This document shows, in pieces, positions 53,047 to 62,314 of a DNA stretch of 64,000 nucleotides; the first letter of the stretch is position 1, and the number at the start of each line of letters is the position of its first letter. Both the position numbers and the translations under genes were made by a program. Under the pieces are notes generated by a model that did not search any database, was not told the DNA's origin, and worked only from the letters and a program-made list of their open reading frames with translations. The stretch spans positions 1-64,000 of the forward strand of contig NZ_AFPJ01000051.1 of the NCBI RefSeq assembly GCF_000220505.1, given 5' to 3'. Source of the stretch: Microbulbifer agarilyticus S89 (lineage in GTDB: Bacteria; Pseudomonadota; Gammaproteobacteria; Pseudomonadales; Cellvibrionaceae).

Positions 53047-53880
53047 CTACTTCAAGCCCTGCCGAAACGCGTAGAGCGTATCCGCCAGTGCGTCCATGGG
53101 TGTATCAATCGCCTCAACGATCTTCTCCGGGCTGCCATAAAGACGCACAGCCTGATCTTGCGGCGCAATCTCCAGCAGGAAGGCGCCACCCTCAGAATGG
53201 CCAGCGATATTCAATGTCAGGTTGTTCTGAAAGCGCACTTTATCACCGTAGCCCGGACGGATACGAAAACCCACCGCATTGAGCTGCTGCAAGATAAGGT
53301 CGCGATGAATAATATGCTCTGCCAGGTTGAGGGTTGCGTCACTAGTGGCCCGTTCATCCAGGATCAATTGCACTCCGCCAATATAGCCGTATTTTTTTCC
53401 GCCTTCTTCGGCGCTGGCATAGGCTTTATTGTCACCGTAACTTTCTGCAGGAATCTTGTCCGCATCGTAATGGATAGAGGCGATGGTTACCCCGTGCTTT
53501 ACCGCCGCCTGCAAAATCTGGTCGTACTGTGTATATGCTGTATCAAACGTGGCTTTATTTTGGATATCTTTACCGGCAACCATATCTTCAACATTGAGAA
53601 TATGTGTGTTCAGGCCCCGGCTAATCAGCTTGCTGTTGAGGCTTTGCAAGGTTGGGTCGATAAACAGGCGCTCTTCGCCATTGGCCCCGCCGCTGGATAA
53701 ATTGAGGTGATCGGGCAAGGTGTGATCCGACACCAGCAGCACATCGACCGTTGCCATCTTTGCCAACGCAGGACCAATATCCGTATTGGCAGTGGGCATA
53801 GCAGGCTTGCCGGCACAGCCCGCAAGATAAGTGAGGGCCAGTAGAAAGAAAAATAACGAATTTAAGCGCACACTCTGCAT
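53047..53880 (-). CDS. Lipoprotein, possibly a divergent N-acetylmuramoyl-L-alanine amidase-like protein
   Basis: 277 residues from the ATG at 53880; the 57 upstream codons lack a start site and have unlikely composition. The lipoprotein signal ends YLAGC. The body has motifs reminiscent of the amidase_3 fold (a SIHYDAD segment after GVTIA, GLNTHILN, and GHSEGGAFLLEIA near the end where the catalytic Glu would be). The match is by eye and weak. It is divergent from a GHL10 peptidoglycan-type hydrolase gene, in line with a cell-wall role. Confidence 0.6.
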   Translation of the reverse strand: MQSVRLNSLFFFLLALTYLAGCAGKPAMPTANTDIGPALAKMATVDVLLVSDHTLPDHLNLSSGGANGEERLFIDPTLQSLNSKLISRGLNTHILNVEDMVAGKDIQNKATFDTAYTQYDQILQAAVKHGVTIASIHYDADKIPAESYGDNKAYASAEEGGKKYGYIGGVQLILDERATSDATLNLAEHIIHRDLILQQLNAVGFRIRPGYGDKVRFQNNLTLNIAGHSEGGAFLLEIAPQDQAVRLYGSPEKIVEAIDTPMDALADTLYAFRQGLK

Positions 53881-54127
53881 AGTTATACCTGTAGCAACGA
53901 TGCTTTTATTTAGAAACCTGAAGCCTAAGTTACGGTATACCCGTGCAAATGATAGTGACCTTCCATCGTTTGCGCCGATGTGTGGCCCTGTGGACACCAC
54001 GCCGTAGTCCCGCGCACAATTCAGCCCCATTTCATGCTGTTGAGGCATCACAGCGTGTCGAGGATACTAGGTGCCGCCGCAGCAGCGCTGCCGAATTCAA
54101 ACGAAGTACAATTCCAATAAGGTAATC

Positions 54128-55702
54128 ATGACGCTACCGAAAACATTCCCCCTGCAGAAAATCCTTTATCGTTGGGCTTACCCCGCGATCATTGCCGTGA
54201 TGGCGCTGGCACTGTGGCAATACCCCGCGTGGTTTGGCCCCGAGCTGCCGGAGCAGGCAGAAGTCCAGCAGGAAGAACTGCCAAAATACGGCAGGGCTGA
54301 GCGGGAGACGGTGGCAAGAGAGTTCCGCGCGGCCTGGGTGGCCACGGTGGCCAACATCGACTGGCCGAGCCAGCCGGGTTTGCCGGTAGCGCAGCAGCAA
54401 CAGGAGGCCATCGCCCTGCTGGACAAGGTTGCTGCGGCGAACATGAACGCAGTGATTTTTCAGGTTCGCCCGCAGGCCGATGCCCTGTATGCCAGTGAAC
54501 TGGAGCCCTGGTCTTACTACCTTTCCGGCGAGCAGGGTAAAGCGCCCGAGCCCTTGTATGACCCACTTGCGTTCTGGATAGAACAGGCCCACCAGCGCGG
54601 CCTTGAACTACACGCCTGGGTGAACCCATACCGCGCCCACCACACCCAGGGCGGCCCTGTATCTGAACACTCCATCGTCAACACCAAGCCGGAGTTGGTC
54701 GCAAAGCTGGCCAACGGTATGTACTGGATGGAGCCCACCCGGGAAGAAACCATTGCGCATTCGCTATCGGTCATCACGGATATTGTGCAGCGCTACGATA
54801 TCGATGGCATTCACTACGATGACTATTTCTACCCCTACCCTTCCTACAACGAGGGTGCCCCCTTTCCCGACCGTGACAGCTACACCGCCTACCAGCAGCA
54901 AGGCGGTCAACTTGGCGTGTCCGACTGGCGCCGAGCGGCGGTGAACCGTTTTGTTAAAGATATCTACCGTGAAGTAAAACGCATCAAGCCGCACGTGAAA
55001 GTCGGTATCAGCCCCTTCGGTATCTGGCGCCCCAAGTACCCGGAGACCATCGCCGGGTTTGACCAGCATGAGCAGCTCTATGCCGACGCCCGCCTGTGGC
55101 TGAATGAAGGCTGGCTGGACTACTTCACGCCGCAGCTGTACTGGAATATCAACCGCGTGCAGCAGAGCTTCCCCATGCTGCTGGCCTGGTGGCAGGGCGA
55201 GAATCATCAGCAACGTCACCTGTGGCCGGGTCTGAGCAGTAACCAGGTGGAAACAAATCCGGGCATCGACGAGATCATCAACCAGATTCTGTTTACCCGC
55301 GCGCTACTGCAAGAACAGACCGGGCAGGTTTTCTGGAACGTGAAAACGGTGAGTGATAACCCCCGGTTTGCACAAGTGTTGAAAGATACGGTGTTCTACC
55401 AGCAGGCCCTGGTGCCCGCCTCACCGTGGTTGGACGACACCGCGCCGGCCGCACCGGAGGTGCGCTACCAGTCAAACACAGACGGGTTGAGCGTCAATTG
55501 GGAACCACGCGGTGACGAGGCCGCATCCCGCTGGCTGCTGTACTACCAGACCGGCGGCAAGTGGCAATATCGGATTTTCACCAAAGATATCCACAACCAC
55601 CAATTCAAACAGCAGGCTGAGGTCTCAGCCATTGCGGTTGTCGCGGTAGATAGAAATGGATTGGAGAGTGAGCGTGTCGATCTGCAGGTAGCGTATGAGT
55701 GA
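54128..55702 (+). CDS. GHL10 family glycoside hydrolase-like protein (DigH/YngK-like)
   Basis: 524 residues from the ATG at 54128 (AAGG 6 nt upstream). One N-terminal membrane segment (about 14-30) is followed by the GHL10/DUF187 barrel: FRAAWVATVANIDWPS, VIFQVRPQADALY, LHAWVNPYRAHH, IDGIHYDDYFYPYP and VKVGISPFGIWRP. A C-terminal FN3-like module covers about the last 90 residues. E. coli DigH (YddW), of this family, cleaves denuded peptidoglycan glycans; that substrate is plausible here. Divergent from the amidase-like lipoprotein gene. Confidence 0.9.
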   Translation: MTLPKTFPLQKILYRWAYPAIIAVMALALWQYPAWFGPELPEQAEVQQEELPKYGRAERETVAREFRAAWVATVANIDWPSQPGLPVAQQQQEAIALLDKVAAANMNAVIFQVRPQADALYASELEPWSYYLSGEQGKAPEPLYDPLAFWIEQAHQRGLELHAWVNPYRAHHTQGGPVSEHSIVNTKPELVAKLANGMYWMEPTREETIAHSLSVITDIVQRYDIDGIHYDDYFYPYPSYNEGAPFPDRDSYTAYQQQGGQLGVSDWRRAAVNRFVKDIYREVKRIKPHVKVGISPFGIWRPKYPETIAGFDQHEQLYADARLWLNEGWLDYFTPQLYWNINRVQQSFPMLLAWWQGENHQQRHLWPGLSSNQVETNPGIDEIINQILFTRALLQEQTGQVFWNVKTVSDNPRFAQVLKDTVFYQQALVPASPWLDDTAPAAPEVRYQSNTDGLSVNWEPRGDEAASRWLLYYQTGGKWQYRIFTKDIHNHQFKQQAEVSAIAVVAVDRNGLESERVDLQVAYE

Positions 55703-55722
55703 GCCTCGGCTTGTGGACAGGT

Positions 55723-55744
55723 TATGGGCGGATCACCGCCCATA
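55723..55744. terminator. Stem-loop between convergent genes
   Basis: A perfect 9-bp stem TATGGGCGG / CCGCCCATA with loop ATCA lies between the GHL10 gene and the convergent oxidoreductase gene. It has no clear T-run. Confidence 0.6.
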
Positions 55745-55755
55745 TACCCCGGTGT

Positions 55756-56799
55756 TCAAGCCAGCTGATCTGGGCCGACCTCAACTACCAGTTTGCCGAA
55801 GTTTTCACCCTGCAGTAAGCCAATAAATGCTGTGATTGCATTTTCAAGGCCTACCACTTTGTCTTCTTTGTATTTGATTTGACCCGACATCAGCCAGGGC
55901 ACCATGGCCTGCTGGAATTCTTCATAGCGGTGGCCGTAGTCGTCAAACACGATGAAGCCCTGCATTTTTGCCCGTTTCACCAGTAAATTGCCCATCAGCA
56001 TGGGCATGCGATCCGGCCCCGGGGGTAAATCCGTTGCATTGTACTGGGCAATCAAGCCACACAGTGGAATGCGAGCCTTTGGGTTAATTAATGGCAATAC
56101 CGCATCAAACACCTTGCCGCCGACGTTTTCATAGTACACATCAATGCCATCCGGGCAGGCTTTGGCGAGTTGCTCGCCTAGGTCGTCCGCATGGTGATTG
56201 AGGCAGGCATCGAAACCGAGTTCATTCACCGCGTAGTCGCACTTTTCCTGGCTACCCGCTATCCCCACCACGTTACAGCCCTGAATCTTGCCGATCTGGC
56301 CCACCAGGCTACCCACCGCACCGGTCGCGGCGGCAACCACCAAAGTTTCACCGGCTTTGGGTTGGCCAATATCCATCAACCCCATATACGCGGTGAGCCC
56401 GGGCATCCCCAGTACCCCCAGGCCATAGGATGGGTGGGGCATGGCGCTATCCAGTTTGATCAGCCCCTCGCCATCCGACAGGCTATAGTCCTGCCAGCCG
56501 CCAAAGGCCACCACCAGGTCGCCCTTGGTGAAACCTGCGTGTTTCGATTCCTCCACCCGGCAAATACTGCCACCCACCATTACCTCGTCAATGGCGACTG
56601 GGTCGGCATAAGATTTTGCATCACTCATGCGCCCGCGCATGTATGGGTCAAGCGACAGGTAGATGGTGCGCAACAGAATTTCTCCGTCGCCGGGTGTTGG
56701 CACCGCCCCTTCTACCACATTGAAGTTGGCTGGTGTCGGCGCGCCATGGGGGCGAGCGGCCAGGGTAATCTGACGGTTAACGCTGCGGCTTTGAGTCAT
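55756..56799 (-). CDS. NADP-dependent oxidoreductase, CurA/leukotriene B4 dehydrogenase type
   Basis: 347 residues, zinc-independent MDR family. The N-terminal SLDPYMRGRMSD motif is typical for CurA/PTGR enzymes. The nucleotide-binding motif AAATGAVGSLVGQIGK lies at about 155-170, followed by DVYYENVGGKVFDAVLPLI. The family reduces alpha,beta-unsaturated ketones or aldehydes; E. coli CurA reduces curcumin. No operon partner. Confidence 0.92.
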   Translation of the reverse strand: MTQSRSVNRQITLAARPHGAPTPANFNVVEGAVPTPGDGEILLRTIYLSLDPYMRGRMSDAKSYADPVAIDEVMVGGSICRVEESKHAGFTKGDLVVAFGGWQDYSLSDGEGLIKLDSAMPHPSYGLGVLGMPGLTAYMGLMDIGQPKAGETLVVAAATGAVGSLVGQIGKIQGCNVVGIAGSQEKCDYAVNELGFDACLNHHADDLGEQLAKACPDGIDVYYENVGGKVFDAVLPLINPKARIPLCGLIAQYNATDLPPGPDRMPMLMGNLLVKRAKMQGFIVFDDYGHRYEEFQQAMVPWLMSGQIKYKEDKVVGLENAITAFIGLLQGENFGKLVVEVGPDQLA

Positions 56800-56861
56800 A
56801 CAGGTACCTTTTCAACTGGCGTATTCGCACGAATTGCTCCCTCATTGAACCTAGCAGAGAC

Positions 56862-57677
56862 TTACGTGTTGTCACCTTCGGGGGGAGTCAGCGCATCCCG
56901 TGGCGCAAATATCCAGCCCTCATCCACGGGCGCGTGCACATCCGGGTGGCTCAGCGTATCGGGCTCACAGTGAAACAACCAAGCAACCAGTGCACACAAC
57001 AGCGCGTCGCGTTTGTCCTCGTGATCGATGCCAAATTCAAAGCCGGCCATATCCCATGCATGCAGCGGGTCTCGCGTATCTTGCACAGGTGCGCCCCGGT
57101 AATCCTCGAGTAACTTGTGGACGAGTGGCGATGGCTTGCATGCGGATGGATAGGCTTCAAACGCTGTGAGTGCAGAACCACCGTGCCAAACCCCGGCGGT
57201 TTTAGTTGCAGGGGCGAAACGAGCGAGCACATGCATGCCCTTGGTGGCCTGGCTGCCGATCATATCTTTGACCGGAGACAGCGGCCGCAGGCCGTGCCGG
57301 AACAGGAATTGTTCGGTATAACGAAACAGGTAGGGGTTTGTGGCCGACTGATGAATTGCACCGGCCGCCGCGCCACCGGTTACCAGCTGTTGAAAGGCCT
57401 GCGAAAAGCCCAAAGGTGTATCGATTGCCAATACCACTGGCGGCAGGTCATTGGTGGGCGGGACGCCACAGCACTCGAGTAACGCACGGACCCACGCCTG
57501 GGTAGAATCAGCCTCGTTGATCGCCGCACGCAGGTTACCGCGCCAGGGGCGACCGAGGACATTGCGCCCGCGATCGAGGATAACCAGCGCATCGCGGCTA
57601 TTCGCGTTGTTATCGCAGTTCCAGCCGCCCACATCCCAGCCGACAAACAGCGTCTCAGAATCCTTACCGGTGTGCAT
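56862..57677 (-). CDS. DUF429-like predicted nuclease (RNase H fold)
   Basis: 271 residues from the ATG at 57677 (GGAAG just upstream; TTG at 57686 possible). Motifs seen: VGWDVGGW, VVLAIDTPLGFSQA, RYTEQFLFRHGLRPL, FEAYPSA, KRDALLCALVAWLF and EGWIFAP. This is the pattern of the uncharacterised DUF429 family, predicted to have an RNase H-like fold with acidic catalytic residues. The cellular role is unknown. Confidence 0.7.
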   Translation of the reverse strand: MHTGKDSETLFVGWDVGGWNCDNNANSRDALVILDRGRNVLGRPWRGNLRAAINEADSTQAWVRALLECCGVPPTNDLPPVVLAIDTPLGFSQAFQQLVTGGAAAGAIHQSATNPYLFRYTEQFLFRHGLRPLSPVKDMIGSQATKGMHVLARFAPATKTAGVWHGGSALTAFEAYPSACKPSPLVHKLLEDYRGAPVQDTRDPLHAWDMAGFEFGIDHEDKRDALLCALVAWLFHCEPDTLSHPDVHAPVDEGWIFAPRDALTPPEGDNT

Positions 57678-57751
57678 CGCTTCCAAACCAGGTCAATATT
57701 GATCCACCTAGGATAAAGGAAGCTGGGGCGGCAAGCGGAGGAAACGGTGAC

Positions 57752-57925
57752 TCAACGACCTTTTTCTTTGCGAATTTCCTCAATGAAATCCACGGTGATC
57801 TCTGAGATACCCCTCTCGCGCGCGGCCGCTTCTACTTTCTTCTTCACGGTGCCACGCACAAATGCCGGAACAAAGTCCATCGACAGCTCCGCAGCCATAT
57901 CCCACTTGATCTCAGACTCACTCAT
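57752..57925 (-). CDS. Small PCP_red-domain protein
   Basis: 57 residues from the ATG at 57925; GTG 57937 possible, neither with a strong site. The whole protein matches the pattern of the PCP_red domain found at the C-terminus of protochlorophyllide reductase subunit ChlB/BchB: W-x2-A ... VPAFVRGTVKKKVEAAARERG-type core and ITVDFIEEIR. In non-photosynthetic bacteria this domain occurs alone, with unknown role. No chlorophyll genes are nearby. Confidence 0.7.
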   Translation of the reverse strand: MSESEIKWDMAAELSMDFVPAFVRGTVKKKVEAAARERGISEITVDFIEEIRKEKGR

Positions 57926-58159
57926 AACACAGCTCACTTACACATTATTTGTCAGGTTAGGTATATAACCGGGACCGACAGCTCCGAATGGATGGCGGGC
58001 ACGATTACATCTATCAAGCCATCGCGCGGACGGTGCTGCCATGCGGTTTGTCAAAAACGCCTGTGGAAACCTACTTGGCGCCGGAATACTAGGGGCGGTG
58101 TCTATACTCGAGTCTCGATTAAGCCGCCAACTTACCGCAAGCTACCGGAAGAGCCGCCT

Positions 58160-60229
58160 GTGCCTATTTCTCACAATATCCGATGCCCGCTTTTCGTCCT
58201 GTTCTTTATTCTCGGTGTCTCGGCGACTTACCCGCTACACGCCGCAGACGATGCATCGAAACACTTCGACCCGCTGGGTAAACCGCCATCAGAACACACA
58301 CTGAAGGTGATTGCCGAAGACAGCGCCAAGCTGCCGTTTGACGACAAACGCGACTTTGATGAGGCCAACAAAGGGTTTATCGCCAAGCCAGACACCTGGA
58401 AGGTAACCGGCCCGGAAGGCAATGTGGTGTGGGACCTCGACCGTTACGACTTCTTCCGTAGTGACAAGAATTTCCCGAGCATCCATCCGTCGCTGCAACG
58501 GGTATCCCGTTTGAATATGAAAGTAGGCCTGTTCGAGGTGATTCCAGGTTTCTACCAGGTACGCGGTTTTGACCTCGCCAATATCACCTTTGTGCGCGGC
58601 AAGACCGGCTGGATCGTACTCGACCCATTAACCGCACCGGAGGCTGCAGCCGCGGCCAAGGCACTGGTGGATGCTGAACTGGGAGAGCGCCCGGTGGTGG
58701 CGGTGGTGTACTCCCACTCCCATGTGGATCACTGGGGCGGTGTGCGCGGAATCGTCGATGAAAAGGATGTGCAAGCGGGCAAGGTGAAGATCATCGCACC
58801 GCGCGGCTTTATGGAACATGCGGTGTCGGAAAACGTCTTTGCCGGCAACGCCATGAACCGACGGGTGCAGTACCAGTACGGCACCCAACTACCCGCCAGC
58901 CCATTTGGCCACGCCGGCCAGGGCCTGAACATGAACGTCGCCAATGGCGCGACCGGCCTGATCTCGCCCACCACAATCATCGAAGACGACTTTGAAACAC
59001 TGACCGTGGACGGTGTGGAGATGGAGTTTATGAACACACCGGGCGGGGAAGCACCCTCGCAGGCGCATATCTGGTTTCCCAAAGACAAAGTCTACTGGAC
59101 CGGCGAAGACGTGACCGGCGTTTTCCACAATGTGTATACCCTGCGCGGCGCACTGGTGCGCGATCCACACGTGTGGTCGCAACATATTAACCGCGCGCTG
59201 TACCGCTATGGGCGCAACGCCGAGGTGATGATCGCCTCCCACCACTGGCCACGCTGGGGCAATGCCCGCGTGCAGGAAGTACTGCGCGGGCAGCGCGACC
59301 TCTACGCCAATATGAACAACTACTCGCTGTTCCACGCCAACCAGGGCGTTACCATCAACCAGATCCACAATGTGTTCGAAACTCCCGAGGGAATCGCCAA
59401 GCAGTGGTACAACCGCGGCTACCACGGTTCACCGGAACACAACAGTCGCGCGGTAATCAATCGCTACCTGGGCTACTGGGATGGCAACCCGGCCACCCTG
59501 ATTCCACTGTCACCTGCAGACTCCGCGCCGCTCTATGTAAAGATGATGGGCGGCTCCGACAAAATTCTGCGCGAGGGGCAAAAGCTACACGACGCGGGCG
59601 AATACTTTCTCGCTCAGGAAATTCTCGACAAACTGGTACAGGCAGAACCCGATAATCGCAAGGCGCGACTGCTGCTGGCCGACGTCTGGGAGCAAATCGG
59701 TTACCAGCAGGAGAACCCCGGCCTGCGCAACAGCTTTTTGCAGGGTGCGTATGAGCTGCGCAACGGTTTACCCAAGGGTGCCCCGCCAAACTCCAGCAGC
59801 CCTGACGTAATCCGGGCCATGACCACCGGGCAGTTCCTGGATTTTCTCGGCGTGCGCCTCGATCCTGCAAAAGTCGGCAATCTCGGCTTCCGCATGACAC
59901 TGGTCACACCGGACAATGGAGAGAAATATGCGATTGAGTTATCCCATGGCACGCTGACCAATATCGAAGGCTTCGAAGCAGACAGCCCAGACGTGACCTT
60001 GCGTATCAATCGCTCCGATCTCGAACAGGTCATGATGGGCAAGAAGACGCTGAAAGCGACGATTGAAGACGGCACGGCCAAGGCCGATGGCAGCGTACAA
60101 CTGCTGTATCAGCTCGGCCAGGCGCTGGTCACCTTCACGCCGAACTTCCCGATGATCCCGAGTAAAGAATCTGGTGCGGAACGTACGCAAAACCCGTACG
60201 AGGCAGTGATCGAATTGCCCGGGGAATAA
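58160..60229 (+). CDS. Exported alkylsulfatase (SdsA-type, MBL fold)
   Basis: 689 residues from the GTG at 58160, 8 nt behind GGAAGAG; the frame runs 56 codons further upstream without a start of similar quality. The signal peptide ends PLHA. The metallo-beta-lactamase metal motif YSHSHVDHWGG is in place, then MIASHHWPRWG. The C-terminal third has the dimerisation and SCP-2-like lipid-binding domains of SdsA (LDPAKVGNLGFRMTLV, FEADSPDVTLRI). It hydrolyses long-chain alkyl sulfates such as SDS in the periplasm. It is convergent with the gene at 60268. Confidence 0.93.
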   Translation: MPISHNIRCPLFVLFFILGVSATYPLHAADDASKHFDPLGKPPSEHTLKVIAEDSAKLPFDDKRDFDEANKGFIAKPDTWKVTGPEGNVVWDLDRYDFFRSDKNFPSIHPSLQRVSRLNMKVGLFEVIPGFYQVRGFDLANITFVRGKTGWIVLDPLTAPEAAAAAKALVDAELGERPVVAVVYSHSHVDHWGGVRGIVDEKDVQAGKVKIIAPRGFMEHAVSENVFAGNAMNRRVQYQYGTQLPASPFGHAGQGLNMNVANGATGLISPTTIIEDDFETLTVDGVEMEFMNTPGGEAPSQAHIWFPKDKVYWTGEDVTGVFHNVYTLRGALVRDPHVWSQHINRALYRYGRNAEVMIASHHWPRWGNARVQEVLRGQRDLYANMNNYSLFHANQGVTINQIHNVFETPEGIAKQWYNRGYHGSPEHNSRAVINRYLGYWDGNPATLIPLSPADSAPLYVKMMGGSDKILREGQKLHDAGEYFLAQEILDKLVQAEPDNRKARLLLADVWEQIGYQQENPGLRNSFLQGAYELRNGLPKGAPPNSSSPDVIRAMTTGQFLDFLGVRLDPAKVGNLGFRMTLVTPDNGEKYAIELSHGTLTNIEGFEADSPDVTLRINRSDLEQVMMGKKTLKATIEDGTAKADGSVQLLYQLGQALVTFTPNFPMIPSKESGAERTQNPYEAVIELPGE

Positions 60230-60267
60230 CCCTGTCTACACACAGTCACTGTCCCGGCCTGAAACGT

Positions 60268-61428
60268 TCAATTCCATAACTGTTTCAGGTCGATGGCGGT
60301 CCAGTCGCTGAAGTAATCGGGCACTGGCACTTTCAGCCACAGGGTGCGCTGGGCAACATCGGTGACCATTTGGTGGGTGGTTAAATCGGCATCCTGCTTG
60401 ATCGGTTTGGTCGACCCACCATTAGTCGCGAAAGTGCCATCGTCATTGAACAGGCGCAGGTCCATTAGTTCGCGCACCTTGTCTGCATCCATCGCGCCGG
60501 CATTCTCGTTCAAGCGCTCGGTCATGTTCGCAAAACGGCGCAGCGAGTTACTCACCGTCTCGCGCTTGCCCAGCCCCCAGTGCTCGCCCATAAATGAATT
60601 CACCACAACCAGTGAATGCCCATCGGGTGCACGCAGACGATTACCACCGAGGGAAGAACACTCCATGGACACGCCACGGTGTTCATCACCGAGGGTCAGG
60701 ATCATGGAGGTGCTGGTCAGGATGCCGTTCAGGCGCATGACTAGACTCGACAGTGTGTGCGCCTCACTCATCATGTCCGTCAGCTCGTTGAGAATGGAAG
60801 GTCGCTCCACATAAACCACAGAGCCGCCCATACTCGTGCCATCGTGCACATCAAGATACACGCCGTGTTCGTTTATCACGGTAAACGGACAATACATGCC
60901 GGGCCAGCCAAGCGCAGCAAAGCGATAGGAACCATCGGTGGGTTTGCGCACGGTCAACACCTGCGGAAATTCATTGAAGGTTTCGCTCCAGTCCATGTTG
61001 CGCCCGATAACCATATTCCCGTTGGCAGAATGTTTGCCCCAGGACAGGATCGAGGTACAACCGGCGAAGGAATGGCACTTGGACTGGAAGATGCCATATT
61101 CCATCACCTGATCGAGCATACAGACTTGCTCCGTCGGCCAGGATGAACCTTCGGCAACACCGTCGTACCACTGGCGGTTGCGCGTTGAGCAGGAGATGTA
61201 GGCGCGTCGCGCCCAACGCTGGATTTCTTCTTGCGTGAGCGCTCCCGAATCCAGCTGCGGCTGCACCAGTACGTCCCAGGTTTTTTGCATGGCGTCCACC
61301 ATCAGGGCGCCGTATTGCACCCCCATGTCATGGGAACCGCCAGAGAGCACCGGGATCAGGAAGCCATTGCTCTCAAACAGTTTGCCCGCGCCAAAGCTGT
61401 ACAGTAGTTGCACTGATGCCCCCTTCAT
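60268..61428 (-). CDS. C45 (acyl-CoA:6-APA acyltransferase-like) Ntn-hydrolase family protein
   Basis: 386 residues from the ATG at 61428; a GTG at 61446 is possible and the ribosome site is weak for both. The Ntn-hydrolase pattern is seen as GCTSILSW with nucleophile candidate C124, then GNMVIGRNMDW, FAALGWPGMY and VINEHGVYLDVHDGTS. Members self-cleave before the Cys and hydrolyse or transfer acyl amides. No obvious signal peptide precedes it. A hairpin (60258-60265 with 60282-60289) spans its stop codon. Confidence 0.8.
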   Translation of the reverse strand: MKGASVQLLYSFGAGKLFESNGFLIPVLSGGSHDMGVQYGALMVDAMQKTWDVLVQPQLDSGALTQEEIQRWARRAYISCSTRNRQWYDGVAEGSSWPTEQVCMLDQVMEYGIFQSKCHSFAGCTSILSWGKHSANGNMVIGRNMDWSETFNEFPQVLTVRKPTDGSYRFAALGWPGMYCPFTVINEHGVYLDVHDGTSMGGSVVYVERPSILNELTDMMSEAHTLSSLVMRLNGILTSTSMILTLGDEHRGVSMECSSLGGNRLRAPDGHSLVVVNSFMGEHWGLGKRETVSNSLRRFANMTERLNENAGAMDADKVRELMDLRLFNDDGTFATNGGSTKPIKQDADLTTHQMVTDVAQRTLWLKVPVPDYFSDWTAIDLKQLWN

Positions 61429-61764
61429 GCAGCCCGTTTCATTCACCTGTTTCAGTCTAGACTCGCTCCCTCTGGCCAAGTGGCATCCCGGCAGCGCAAG
61501 CGTGAGGGCACACGCTCATTTTTTAGGCAAAACCCATCCACATGGGCTACCTAGCAAAACCTCAGCAAATTTCCTCAATAGTTAGCGTAATTTCCGCCAA
61601 ATTCGCGCGATCTGTATTGCGCCGCACCAATTCGACGCAATACAATCGCCCCCACAAAATGTGACAGGCGTCACACACTAAATGCGAATCGGCACACGCC
61701 CGTCCAATTTTAACAAGTTCGAAATCTGACCGATCTACCACGGATAACTCCAAGGAACCCCGAA
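61429..61764. promoter_or_regulatory. Divergent intergenic region with CRP-type site
   Basis: 336 bp between the C45-type gene and the pilin gene. The right half carries the CRP-like palindrome at 61657-61678 and an AT-rich stretch near 61706-61716 that could be the pilin -10 region. Confidence 0.5.
61657..61678. promoter_or_regulatory. CRP/Vfr-like binding site
   Basis: TGTGA at 61660-61664 and TCACA at 61671-61675 are separated by exactly 6 nt (CAGGCG), a perfect match to both half-sites of the CRP consensus, flanked by AA on the left. It lies about 90 nt before the pilin ATG. Confidence 0.7.
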
Positions 61765-62226
61765 ATGAAATCCATCATTGCATCTACCGCCCTGCTGGCA
61801 CTGGCCTCCACCTCCGCCATGGCTGCAGACTCCATCCAGATCCCGCTGTCCGGCGTGCTGCCGAAGTCCTGCGACGTCTCCGCCTATATCAATGGCCCCT
61901 TCGACGCGCTGGACATGACCTCTACCGAAAAGCAGGGCTCCGAGTCCCTGAGCCCGGTATGTAACTACGGTGGCACCCTGACCGTAACCTTCAGCTCCGC
62001 CAACAATGGCGCGCTGGTGAGCGGCAGCAACACTGTACCCTACACCTTCAGCGTTTCTGGCGGCCTGCTGAACAACGCAGCACTGAGCTCCCCCGCCGTT
62101 GTCGGCAACTGGCCAGCGGTCGCCAATGGTGCCCAGACCCGCTCCATGAGCGTCACCCTGGTAAGCGCTGCAACCGTAGCGGGCACTTACACCGACACCA
62201 TCACTGCAACTGTGACTCCGAACTAA
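61765..62226 (+). CDS. Secreted pilin subunit of a chaperone-usher system
   Basis: 153 residues. The signal peptide ends SAMA. The mature chain is beta-rich with two cysteines (KSCDVSA and SPVCNYGG) that probably form the Ig-like disulfide, and ends AGTYTDTITATVTPN, a C-terminal strand typical of pilins and SCPU proteins. Two chaperone genes and a probable usher gene follow on the same strand. An AAGGA site precedes the ATG. Confidence 0.82.
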   Translation: MKSIIASTALLALASTSAMAADSIQIPLSGVLPKSCDVSAYINGPFDALDMTSTEKQGSESLSPVCNYGGTLTVTFSSANNGALVSGSNTVPYTFSVSGGLLNNAALSSPAVVGNWPAVANGAQTRSMSVTLVSAATVAGTYTDTITATVTPN

Positions 62227-62314
62227 GAGTCACAACTGCTCCCCTTCGGCCCCGCCTGGTTACCGGGTGAGGCCGAAGCAATCTCTTTACTGGCATCGCT
62301 TGGGAATTGACACA

